This document shows, piece by piece, positions 25,535 through 33,603 of a DNA stretch of 64,000 nt. Each line of letters starts with the position of its first letter. Within the stretch, counting starts at the first letter, position 1. The translations under genes and the position numbers were made by a program. This DNA is from an uncultured Clostridia bacterium. Its GTDB lineage: Bacteria > Bacillota > Clostridia > Peptostreptococcales > Anaerovoracaceae. Under the pieces are notes generated by a model. The model saw only the letters and a list, made by a program, of their open reading frames with translations, had not been told where the DNA came from and did not search any database. Location of the stretch: positions 62,001 through 126,000 of the forward strand of contig CAKQXD010000002.1 of assembly GCA_934281605.1 (NCBI GenBank), written 5' to 3'.

Positions 25535-27021
25535 TGGCATTTGCAATCTTTGCACTGATTCTGATCGCTTCCCTGGTGATCGCGATCCTTTCCAAGCGGG
25601 GCGCAGTAAGCTCTGACATGGGAGACGTTATGACTGCCGGAGGTTCCTTCGGAGCATTCCTGGTATTCTTTATTTCGGTAGGTGAGATCTACAGTATCGG
25701 CACCATGATCGGTACGCCGGGCTCCATCTATGCCAACGGCGCGACTTACGGTCTGTGGTTCATCTGCTACATTCTGCTGGCATACTGCGTAGGATACTTC
25801 ATGAACCCTGCCATCTGGCGTATGGGTCAGCTGTCCGGCGCGACTTCCATCGGCGACGTGATCGGATGGAGATACAACAGTAAAGCGCTGCAGGTAATCG
25901 TTGCCATCGTAGCGATCATCTTCCTGACGCCGTGGATCCAGAACCAGTTCTCCGGTATGGCGATCCTCTTTGAATACCTCAATATCGGAGTAAGCTTCAT
26001 CGCGGCCGTTGTGATCGCAACGGTTCTGGCGTTCGTGTACATCGCGGTTGCAGGTATCCGTGCTCCGGCGTGGGTAAGCGTTATGAAGGACATCCTGCTG
26101 GTATGCTCCATCATCGTAGTTGGTATTGCGGCAATCGTAAAGATGCCTGGCGGCATTGGCGGTATTTTCCACAAGGTGGCTGATACCCATCCGGAACAGC
26201 TGATCATCTCTACGAAACCGGGCGAAACCAATGTAGAATTCACCATGTCCACGATCCTGTTCCAGATGCTGGGCTTCTATATGCTGCCGATTTCTTTCCA
26301 GGCGCTGCTGACAAGCAAGAGCGACCATACGCTGCGTAAAAATTCTATCCTTATGCCGCTGTACATGATCATGTTCCCGTTCCTGGTGATCGCAGCCTAC
26401 TATGCAGTAGCACAGATCCCGAATCTGGAAAACAGCGACTGGTCTCTGCTGGCTATCGCTGTAGATACTCTGCCGAACTGGATGATCGGCGTGATCGCAG
26501 GCGGCGGTGCACTGACAGCGATCCTGGTAATGGCTATGTCGGCTCTGTGCGTTGGCGGTCTGTTCTCCAAGAACATCATGGGCGTCATCAAACCGGATCT
26601 GGAAGAAAAGAAAATGACTTCCCTGGTTCGCGTAGTGACAGCAGTATTCCTGATCGCAGGCGCCATCGTAGCTCTGTACTTCCCGGCACTGATGGCTAAC
26701 GTAACGACCATCGCTTACGGCGGTCTGTCTCAGACATTCATCGCTGTGATCCTGGGCTTCTTCTGGAAAAAGGCTAACAAGTACGGCGTTGGCGCTGGTA
26801 TCATCGGAGGCGTTGTCTCCTATGCGATCATGCAGCTGGGAATGGGCGGCGCTGCAGGAATGCCGTTCGGAATCAACCCTGGATTCTACGCTATGGCTAT
26901 CAACCTGATCATTACTGTAGTTGTAAGTGTTGCAACGACGACGGATGAAATCACTCAGAAGCGATTCGAGTACTATCAGATGACGAAAGTCGTTAAAAAG
27001 ACGAGACTCGTCGAGAAATAA
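25534..27021 (+). CDS. Sodium:solute symporter family transporter
   Basis: A 495-residue SSS-family protein with about 13 membrane helices. Seen: GWRYNSKALQVIVAIVAI and the core near 60-100 (YGLWFICYILLAYCVGYF), followed by LTSKSDHTLRKNSILMPLY, all typical of the PanF/MctP branch. It imports an organic solute with sodium. It is translationally coupled to the DUF3311-like gene. Upstream TTCTTAA repeats suggest control by the neighbouring response regulator. The substrate (pantothenate, a monocarboxylate or an amino acid) cannot be decided. Confidence 0.88.
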   Translation: MAFAIFALILIASLVIAILSKRGAVSSDMGDVMTAGGSFGAFLVFFISVGEIYSIGTMIGTPGSIYANGATYGLWFICYILLAYCVGYFMNPAIWRMGQLSGATSIGDVIGWRYNSKALQVIVAIVAIIFLTPWIQNQFSGMAILFEYLNIGVSFIAAVVIATVLAFVYIAVAGIRAPAWVSVMKDILLVCSIIVVGIAAIVKMPGGIGGIFHKVADTHPEQLIISTKPGETNVEFTMSTILFQMLGFYMLPISFQALLTSKSDHTLRKNSILMPLYMIMFPFLVIAAYYAVAQIPNLENSDWSLLAIAVDTLPNWMIGVIAGGGALTAILVMAMSALCVGGLFSKNIMGVIKPDLEEKKMTSLVRVVTAVFLIAGAIVALYFPALMANVTTIAYGGLSQTFIAVILGFFWKKANKYGVGAGIIGGVVSYAIMQLGMGGAAGMPFGINPGFYAMAINLIITVVVSVATTTDEITQKRFEYYQMTKVVKKTRLVEK

Positions 27022-27076
27022 ATAACAGGATACTCTTTACTCAAACAAGAGATCAAGAAGTAAGCAAAAGTGAAGC

Positions 27077-27141
27077 GGAGAAAGCGTAACGCCTTCCGGC
27101 AGATCCTGCAAAGGATGATGCAAGGGCGCTGCGCTTTTTCT
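27077..27141 (+). terminator. Probable terminator of the symporter operon
   Basis: AGAAAGCG-TAA-CGCC pairs with GGCG-CTG-CGCTTTTTCT across a long loop. The interrupted stem of about 12 bp ends in a T run. Confidence 0.5.
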
Positions 27142-27151
27142 ACGATTACGC

Positions 27152-27180
27152 TTTACAAATAATACCAAAAATGATAACAT
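27152..27180 (+). promoter_or_regulatory. Left (plus-strand) promoter of the convergent small-peptide locus
   Basis: TTTACA at 27152-27157 and TAACAT at 27175-27180 with a 17-base spacer and TG extension. It drives the 22-residue peptide mRNA. Confidence 0.55.
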
Positions 27181-27264
27181 AAGACATCAAGAGGGGCGAA
27201 TGAGAGCGGTTAGCCACACCTGAAAAGGGGATCCGTTGGGATTAGCCAGAAAGGAGTGGTTCGC

Positions 27265-27333
27265 ATGATAGAACACATCATGAATGTTGTTTACTTGCTG
27301 ATCCTGTACCGAATAGTACGGGAAATAAAATGA
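27265..27333 (+). CDS. 22-residue hydrophobic peptide, candidate toxin
   Basis: A short frame with an excellent ribosome site (AGGAG at 27252-27256, eight bases before the ATG) encoding a peptide with a hydrophobic core (NVVYLLILYRIV) and a charged C-terminus (REIK). Such a composition is typical of small membrane-acting type I toxins, though also of leader peptides. It lies inside the symmetric locus at 27186-27407. The opposite-strand transcript starting near 27404 would overlap its 3' end. I do not recognise a named family. Confidence 0.45.
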   Translation: MIEHIMNVVYLLILYRIVREIK

Positions 27334-27358
27334 CCGCCTTTCAATCTGCAGTTGATAG
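27334..27358. terminator. Hairpin at the convergence point of the small-peptide locus
   Basis: CCGC...TCAA / TTGA...GCGG hairpin immediately after the peptide stop codon. On the minus strand it is followed by TCATTTTATTT, suitable as a terminator for the antisense transcript. Confidence 0.4.
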
Positions 27359-27410
27359 CGGCCATTGAGCTTAATATCGGCTAACCGTGTTTCGGTTTCC
27401 TCTTGATTTT

Positions 27411-27438
27411 ATTATATCATAAGAAATATCGGGGTCAA
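27411..27438 (-). promoter_or_regulatory. Right (minus-strand) promoter of the convergent small-peptide locus
   Basis: On the minus strand: TTGACC at 27438-27433, 16-base spacer, TATAAT at 27416-27411 with a TGA extension. This is a near-consensus promoter and stronger than the left one, as expected for an antisense antitoxin RNA. It starts right after the symporter stop codon. Confidence 0.65.
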
Positions 27439-27442
27439 GGAG

Positions 27443-29131
27443 TTATTCTTTTTCGTCTCCCCACCGCATCCGCCAGCCGATAAAGGTCAGGATGCAGAGG
27501 GCGATCCACAGGGCGAATACGAACAGGTAGAGGATCGGGATGTGGGCGATGCTGATGCCGCTGTGATCCAGGAGGATGATCAGCGGGCCGCCCATCAGCA
27601 GGAAGCATATGATGATAGCGATCCAGAGGGGTTTCATCTTCGCCTTCCATCCCGGCATTTTCCCATATGCCTTTCGCTCCAGCAATTTTCCTCTGCGCTT
27701 CACGCTCATGCCGAAGTACAACCCAGCATTGCACACCAGTCCGATGATCCCGGGGCTGACCGGGAAGACAAAGGGTTTCCAGAAGGAAAACAGGAAGGTC
27801 ACAGCCAGACCGGTCAGCAGTCCTGTCAGAGCACTTCGGGCGTCCCCTCTTTTTTGCAGCAGGCCGCCTACCGCTGGAACCGCCAGCTGGATCACCCCGC
27901 TGAACGCCAGAAACGCCGTCTGAAAAATCGTCGATAAATTCCCGAATAATAATAACAGATATGCCAGCGCTGCAATCACTAAAATAAACCCCTTAGCCAC
28001 CAGGATCAAATGCTTTTCCGGCGCCTTGCGACCGAAATATTGCTTATAAATATCCAGTGTTAAAATCTCAGAAATGGAATGAAGCTGAGAATTGGCAGTG
28101 GACAGACAAGCCGCAGCCGCACAGCAGATGATGAACGCCATCAGCACCGGCGGCAGGTACTTGATCAGCATGGCGGGCAGGATGTAGTCCGATGCTCCCG
28201 GATAATCCGGCTCCAGCACTGCGGCTGCGTTTCCAGCCAGCATGGTCCCCAGATAGGCCAGCGTGGCGATGCTCAGCAAAAACGGCATGATGTGGAACGT
28301 CCGGCGCTCCTTCACCGCATACGTCCGGATCCAGATCTGGGGCATCATCAGCTCTCCCAGCGGCATGATGACCAGCAGCGAAAACCAGAATCCAGCGCCT
28401 AGCGTCCCGTCCACCACATCAGGCAGGTGCAGGCTCTCCGGGCGCACCTTAGAAAGCTTTGCGAACGTCGCTTCCACACCGCCCGTCATATGGACGAACA
28501 AGATCCCGATCAAAAGCATCCCGGCGAAGATCAGCACTGAGTACAGACTGTCGGTCCAGGCAATGGCTCTGAGTCCGCCCGACCAGATGTACAGGATCAT
28601 GACCAGAAAAAACAGCAGAGCACTGATCCGCCATGGGATCAGTCCGTTGGTGGCCATCTCGATGATGATGCCGCCACCTAGAAACTGAACGGAAATATAC
28701 GGGATCGAAAGGCCGACCATTAAAGCGATCGCCGCCATATCCAGATGGCGGGAGTGATACTTGTCGTGAAAGAAATCGATAGGCGTCCGGTAGCCCCGGT
28801 ACTGACTTTGCAGCCATAACGGCTTGCCGAAGACGCAGAACAGGATGCCGAACAGCACGTTCCACCCCAGTGCGATCCAGTAGAGAGGCCCCTGAGTATA
28901 AAACGAAGAAGTCGATCCTAAAAACGCGAAGGAACTCCACCAGGTGGCATAGATCGTACAGAATGACAGTGCCGTTCCCAGCGACCGGTTGCACAAAAAG
29001 AAATCGGAAATCGTCGAGACCGAACGGTTGGCCGCTGCCGAGCCGATGAGAAGCGGGATCCCTGCAAAAATCAGGATGATGATCAGGCTGCCATTAGCCT
29101 GGATCAGTTGAAAAAGCGCGGATATTGACAT
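27443..29131 (-). CDS. Sodium:solute symporter family transporter, second copy
   Basis: A 562-residue SSS-family transporter with about 13 helices, not closely related to the one at 25534. It opens with FLCNRSLGTALSFCTIYATW, and the mid-protein AAAACLSTANSQLHSISEIL segment is the conserved sodium-site region of the family. It is divergent from the histidine kinase at 29186 with only 54 bases between the two starts, an arrangement that often means the kinase controls or senses through the transporter. Substrate unknown. Confidence 0.86.
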   Translation of the reverse strand: MSISALFQLIQANGSLIIILIFAGIPLLIGSAAANRSVSTISDFFLCNRSLGTALSFCTIYATWWSSFAFLGSTSSFYTQGPLYWIALGWNVLFGILFCVFGKPLWLQSQYRGYRTPIDFFHDKYHSRHLDMAAIALMVGLSIPYISVQFLGGGIIIEMATNGLIPWRISALLFFLVMILYIWSGGLRAIAWTDSLYSVLIFAGMLLIGILFVHMTGGVEATFAKLSKVRPESLHLPDVVDGTLGAGFWFSLLVIMPLGELMMPQIWIRTYAVKERRTFHIMPFLLSIATLAYLGTMLAGNAAAVLEPDYPGASDYILPAMLIKYLPPVLMAFIICCAAAACLSTANSQLHSISEILTLDIYKQYFGRKAPEKHLILVAKGFILVIAALAYLLLLFGNLSTIFQTAFLAFSGVIQLAVPAVGGLLQKRGDARSALTGLLTGLAVTFLFSFWKPFVFPVSPGIIGLVCNAGLYFGMSVKRRGKLLERKAYGKMPGWKAKMKPLWIAIIICFLLMGGPLIILLDHSGISIAHIPILYLFVFALWIALCILTFIGWRMRWGDEKE

Positions 29132-29185
29132 AAAATTCTCCTATATGCTATAGTCAACATATATCATAACATAACAGGTGGTCCT

Positions 29186-30841
29186 ATGAATAAATATTTT
29201 TGGACATGGCTCATGAGCTGTGTCTCTTACGCAGCAGGCATTATCATACTGGTGATCGTCAATACGACCAGCGTCAGATCCTTTGCATACCTGAGCAGTG
29301 AGGTCTGTCAGGTAGCTGCGCTGGTGGGGACCGTGTACGCCTGCAACCTGATCAAAAATATCCCCCACAACTACTTTGCACTGAAATACGGGATCATCTG
29401 CACGGGATTTTTCGCCGTCTACATGTATTATTACGGCGTGACCCAGGGAGTTTACGTGCTGCTGCTGGTCTTCAAGCTGGCAGCCGTTATCATGATCCTC
29501 TACATCATTCTGGTGAAGTGGGATTTTCAGTTCTATATCAAGCTGCTGGGCCTTGCGGTGTTCGGTGCCAGCGGTCTGTTTCTCTGTCTCTACGACTTCC
29601 TCATTTACGACAACGAAAATACCCCGCAGGTCATCTTGTGGCTGTGTGCAGGCATTTTTCTTCTGATGGTGCAGAACGTCAGCTTCGCAGTTCTCTATCG
29701 TCTACAGATGCATAACGAGGCATCTCTCAGAGAAGATTATCTATCCGAGTTTGCAGAAAACTCGCAGGACATCATCTTCTATTATGTGCTGGTGCCTTAC
29801 CCGCGGTTTTCTCTGGTCAGCCCGGCGGCGGAAGCTCTTCTGGGCTACACCCCGCAGGACTTCTACAACAACAGCAAGCTCCATGTGGAGATCGCCCTGG
29901 AGGATGACCGGGAACTGATGGAGGAACTATTGGGAGATTTTGACGGAGATTTCAAAGACTGCATCGTCACGGTGGAGTCGAAAAACGGCGAGATTTTAAA
30001 CCTCCAATGCCTGGTAACCAAGAAAAGATCAGGCGGCAGGGTCGTTGCCGTAGAAGGTGTGTTCCGGGACGTGACGGAGCGGATCCAGGCGGAGCGCAAG
30101 GTGGCGGAAAACAACAAGAATCGCCAGCTGATGCTGTCCTACATTTCCCACGATCTCAAGACTCCGATCACCTACATCCAGGGCTATTCCGAGGCCATCC
30201 AGAAGGGTATCATCCACTCTGAGGAAGATCGGGAGAAGGCAGTCGACACCATCGCCAGCAAGGCAAAATCCTTGACCCGGCTGGTGGATGACATCTCCAT
30301 GCTCAGCAAGCTGGAGGCCAACCGGTTCAACTACGAATTTGAGAAAATCAGCTGCAAAGAGCTGACCCAGCAACTGTACGCGTCTCACATCGACGATTTT
30401 CACGAGGGCGGCAGCGAGTTTTCTCTGGAAAAACGCCAGTTCCGCTTTGCAGTAGAAGAAGGCGTATGCGATGATGACTTTGTATTAGCGGATGTGAAGC
30501 GGATCGAACAGGTCTTTGAGAATATTTTCAGCAATGCCGTCAAAGCGACGGAAGAAGGCGGAAGCATTGTTGTAAACTGTGGAATCGACCGGAAGAAAAA
30601 CAGCTTCTACGTCTCCGTTACCGACGACGGTGTAGGCATTTCCCAGGAAGACCTGCAGCACATCTTTGAAAACTTCTACAGAAGTCCCCAGACCAAGAAG
30701 CGCAGAGGCGGCAGCGGACTGGGTCTCAGTCTTTCCGACCAGATCATCCGGGGCCACGGCGGGCAGATCACCGTCACCTCCGAAGAAGAACGGGGCAGCT
30801 GCTTTGTTTTTTCGCTGCCGTTGTTTACGGAAGGCCTTTGA
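29186..30841 (+). CDS. Membrane-bound PAS sensor histidine kinase
   Basis: 551 residues. Six to seven membrane helices (1-195), a PAS domain (about 205-310), HisKA with the phospho-accepting histidine near 322 in SHDLKTP, and a HATPase (about 415-550; N-box NIFSNAVKA, G boxes VTDDGVGIS and GGSGLGLS). The multi-helix input domain suggests sensing within the membrane. It lacks a receiver, so it needs a separate regulator; the OmpR-type protein at 24310 is the only free one nearby. It is divergent from the second symporter. The ftsH promoter lies inside its 3' end. Confidence 0.9.
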   Translation: MNKYFWTWLMSCVSYAAGIIILVIVNTTSVRSFAYLSSEVCQVAALVGTVYACNLIKNIPHNYFALKYGIICTGFFAVYMYYYGVTQGVYVLLLVFKLAAVIMILYIILVKWDFQFYIKLLGLAVFGASGLFLCLYDFLIYDNENTPQVILWLCAGIFLLMVQNVSFAVLYRLQMHNEASLREDYLSEFAENSQDIIFYYVLVPYPRFSLVSPAAEALLGYTPQDFYNNSKLHVEIALEDDRELMEELLGDFDGDFKDCIVTVESKNGEILNLQCLVTKKRSGGRVVAVEGVFRDVTERIQAERKVAENNKNRQLMLSYISHDLKTPITYIQGYSEAIQKGIIHSEEDREKAVDTIASKAKSLTRLVDDISMLSKLEANRFNYEFEKISCKELTQQLYASHIDDFHEGGSEFSLEKRQFRFAVEEGVCDDDFVLADVKRIEQVFENIFSNAVKATEEGGSIVVNCGIDRKKNSFYVSVTDDGVGISQEDLQHIFENFYRSPQTKKRRGGSGLGLSLSDQIIRGHGGQITVTSEEERGSCFVFSLPLFTEGL

Positions 30842-30853
30842 TTATGGTATAAT
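30824..30853 (+). promoter_or_regulatory. Promoter of ftsH
   Basis: TTTACG at 30824-30829, 18-base spacer and TATAAT at 30848-30853, overlapping the stop of the upstream kinase gene. The leader to ftsH is about 75 bases. Confidence 0.65.
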
Positions 30854-30932
30854 ACTATGTTGAATTGTATTCTGGGAGTTTTGCACCCGGAAGATTCGAG
30901 AAGAAAAAGGAGTATATTAGAGGAGACCATAT

Positions 30933-32777
30933 ATGAACGAAGTAAAACGACCGAAAAAGCCGTTGTTTTTCTACTATACCATCGTCATGCTGGTGATCCT
31001 GCTGGGCAACCTGGTTCTCATGCCGTGGATGCAGCAGCGTCAGGTCAAGGAAGTGGACTACAGCAAATTCATTTCCATGACGGAAAAAAAGCAGATCGGC
31101 AAGGTAGAGATCAAGGCACAGGACAATGAAATTATATTTACCGACAAAAAAGACAAGGATATCATTTACAAGACCGGCATGGTCAATGATGATGATCTGA
31201 CCAAGCGGCTGTATGAATCCGGAGCCAAATTCTCCGGCGAGATCCAGCGCCAGACGTCCCCGTGGGTGTCCCTGCTGATGTACTGGGTGCTGCCGATCGT
31301 TATTTTCATCCTGCTGGGACGGTACATGTCCAAGAAGATGATGGACAAGGCGGGCGGCAATTCCATGATGTTCGGCATGGGCAAGAGCAATGCCAAGGTG
31401 TACGTCCAGTCCTCCGAAGGCATCCGGTTTGACGATGTGGCCGGAGAAGACGAAGCTAAGGAAAACCTGACGGAGATCGTGGAATACCTTCACGATCCGG
31501 GAAAATACAGAGAGATCGGAGCTTCCATGCCGAAGGGCGTGCTGCTGGTAGGCCCTCCGGGAACCGGTAAGACGATGCTTGCAAAGGCCGTTGCCGGGGA
31601 ATCCAATGTGCCGTTCTTCTCCATGTCAGGTTCAGAGTTCGTAGAGATGTTCGTCGGCATGGGTGCGTCTAAAGTCCGCGATCTGTTCAAGCAGGCTAAG
31701 GAAAAAGCGCCATGTATCGTCTTCATCGACGAGATCGACGCCATCGGACAGAAGCGTGACGGCAGAGTCATGGGTAACGATGAACGGGAACAGACTCTCA
31801 ACCAGCTGCTGACCGAAATGGACGGCTTCGAAGAAAACAACGGAGTTATCCTGCTGGCAGCCACCAACCGTCCGGAATCTCTGGATCCGGCACTGCTGCG
31901 CCCGGGACGGTTTGACCGGAGAGTGCCGGTAGAACTGCCGGATCTCAAGGGCAGAGAGGATATCCTGAAAGTACATGCCAGAAAAGTCCGCATGGAAAAG
32001 GGCGTGGATTATCAGAAAATCGCGCGGATGGCATCCGGCGCATCAGGCGCGGAGCTGGCCAACATTGTCAATGAAGCGGCTCTGAGGGCCGTGCGGGACA
32101 GCCGTCATCACGTGACCCAGGAAGATCTGGAAGAGAGTATCGAAGTGGTCATCGCAGGCTACCAGAAAAAGAATGCGATCCTCACCGATAAAGAAAAGCA
32201 CATCGTGGCATACCACGAGATCGGACATGCTCTTGTGGCAGCCAAGCAGAGCCATTCTGCGCCGGTGGAGAAGATCACCATCGTGCCGCGGACGTCCGGC
32301 GCACTGGGATACACCATGCAGGTGGACGAGGGAAATCACTACCTGATGAGCAAGGAAGAAATCGAAAACAAGATCGCGACCCTGACAGGCGGACGGGCGG
32401 CAGAAGAAGCCAGGTTCGGCTCCATCACCACGGGCGCATCCAACGATATCGAACAGGCTACCAAACTGGCGCGTGCCATGATCACTCAGTACGGCATGAG
32501 CGACGATTTCGATATGGTAGCGATGGAAACGGTAAACAACCAGTATCTGGGCGGCGATACCTCCCTGAGCTGTTCCCCGCAGACGCAGCAGGAAATCGAC
32601 CGTGCAGTAGTGGAAACAGTACGGAAGCAGCATAAAAAAGCCTGCGATATCCTGGAGGAAAACCGGGACAAGCTGGATGAACTGGCGAAATATCTCTACG
32701 AAAAAGAGACCATTACAGGCGAAGAGTTTATGCACATTCTGAATGGAAATAAGGAAACGGAAGGCAAAGGAAAATAG
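30933..32777 (+). CDS. ftsH: ATP-dependent zinc metalloprotease FtsH
   Basis: A 614-residue membrane protease that degrades misassembled membrane proteins and short-lived regulators. It has two membrane helices near the N-terminus (about 11-30, 112-130) with a small extracytoplasmic domain between, then an AAA+ domain (Walker A GPPGTGKT near 206, FIDEIDAIG Walker B, arginine fingers in RPGRFDR), and a zinc protease domain with HEIGH near 427. Length matches the family. AGGAG precedes the ATG. It leads a run of plus-strand housekeeping genes. Confidence 0.97.
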   Translation: MNEVKRPKKPLFFYYTIVMLVILLGNLVLMPWMQQRQVKEVDYSKFISMTEKKQIGKVEIKAQDNEIIFTDKKDKDIIYKTGMVNDDDLTKRLYESGAKFSGEIQRQTSPWVSLLMYWVLPIVIFILLGRYMSKKMMDKAGGNSMMFGMGKSNAKVYVQSSEGIRFDDVAGEDEAKENLTEIVEYLHDPGKYREIGASMPKGVLLVGPPGTGKTMLAKAVAGESNVPFFSMSGSEFVEMFVGMGASKVRDLFKQAKEKAPCIVFIDEIDAIGQKRDGRVMGNDEREQTLNQLLTEMDGFEENNGVILLAATNRPESLDPALLRPGRFDRRVPVELPDLKGREDILKVHARKVRMEKGVDYQKIARMASGASGAELANIVNEAALRAVRDSRHHVTQEDLEESIEVVIAGYQKKNAILTDKEKHIVAYHEIGHALVAAKQSHSAPVEKITIVPRTSGALGYTMQVDEGNHYLMSKEEIENKIATLTGGRAAEEARFGSITTGASNDIEQATKLARAMITQYGMSDDFDMVAMETVNNQYLGGDTSLSCSPQTQQEIDRAVVETVRKQHKKACDILEENRDKLDELAKYLYEKETITGEEFMHILNGNKETEGKGK

Positions 32778-32778
32778 A

Positions 32779-33540
32779 ATGTATCTTTTGATGATATTGT
32801 TGATAGCAATAGTAGTACCATTTCTGGTGATGCCCCGGCGGATCTCGCAGGGGAGCAGAAACCCTTACGATGTGGTGCTGATCAGTGTGATCACCATTTG
32901 TGCGGCAGCAGCCGTGATTTTCATGGGAGCGGCCATGGTGGGCGAGGGCGTCATGTCCCAGCTCCACGGATCGGTGGAGGAAATCTCCAGGGTGGCGGCT
33001 CAGGATCCGACGGTGGTCAAGGCGCTCAACCTGGAATCTCACGACATGGCTGAACGGGTCAAGCTGCTGGTGGCGGTCTACGACGCAGCACTGAAACTGA
33101 TCCCGGCCTGCATCATGATTCTGGCGTGCCTGACATCGTACATCGGCTATCTGATCTTGAGCAAGTCCCTGTCGCGGCGCGGCGAGGTGAAGCGGATGCC
33201 TCGGTTCCGGGAATTCGATGTACCGAATACGGCGGTCTTTGTGCTGGTAGGGATCTATATGATCGTGTGGCTGCTGTCCATGACGGGCTCCATAGAAAAC
33301 AATGCGTTCTATACCAATATGGATCTGCTGTTTGACTTTGTCATGTATCTGCAGGGAGCTTCGGTGATTTTCATGCTTTTTTATGTAAAGCATATTCCGA
33401 AGGGGTTCGCACTGGCGCTGACCATTATCCTGTGGTACATCTACGCAGCGAGAAGCATTGTAGTGATGCTGGGAATATTCGACCTTATTTTCAGCTTTAA
33501 ATACAGACTGCTCTATCATGAGAGCAAGAAGCGGCGCTAG
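32779..33540 (+). CDS. DUF2232 (YybS-like) membrane protein
   Basis: 253 residues with about seven membrane segments. The start is the ATG at 32779, one base after the ftsH stop, with AAAGGA upstream. Although similarity is weak by eye, the position immediately before gdpP-rplI-dnaB is the classic yybS-yybT-rplI-dnaC block of Bacillus, where the first gene encodes a DUF2232 membrane protein. Members look like small-molecule transporters or sensors, but no function is established. It ends with a basic tail (HESKKRR). Confidence 0.7.
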   Translation: MYLLMILLIAIVVPFLVMPRRISQGSRNPYDVVLISVITICAAAAVIFMGAAMVGEGVMSQLHGSVEEISRVAAQDPTVVKALNLESHDMAERVKLLVAVYDAALKLIPACIMILACLTSYIGYLILSKSLSRRGEVKRMPRFREFDVPNTAVFVLVGIYMIVWLLSMTGSIENNAFYTNMDLLFDFVMYLQGASVIFMLFYVKHIPKGFALALTIILWYIYAARSIVVMLGIFDLIFSFKYRLLYHESKKRR

Positions 33541-33603
33541 GCGTGTAACGGGCGGAGCCCGCTTTGCAGAAGGAAGAAGAAGTACGATTGAGGAGTTAAT
33601 ACT

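Larger units (their letters stand above)
27186..27407. other. Compact symmetric locus: inverted ends, convergent transcripts, small peptide (type I toxin-antitoxin-like)
   Basis: The ends are inverted repeats: ATCAAGAGG (27186-27194) and CGGTTAGCC (27207-27215) on the left mirror GGCTAACCG (27379-27387) and CCTCTTGAT (27399-27407) on the right, with almost equal spacing. Each end has its own inward promoter. In the middle are a 22-codon reading frame and a hairpin (about 27334-27358) that could end both transcripts. The layout recalls convergent type I toxin-antitoxin loci such as par/Fst. Function is inferred from layout only. Confidence 0.5.
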
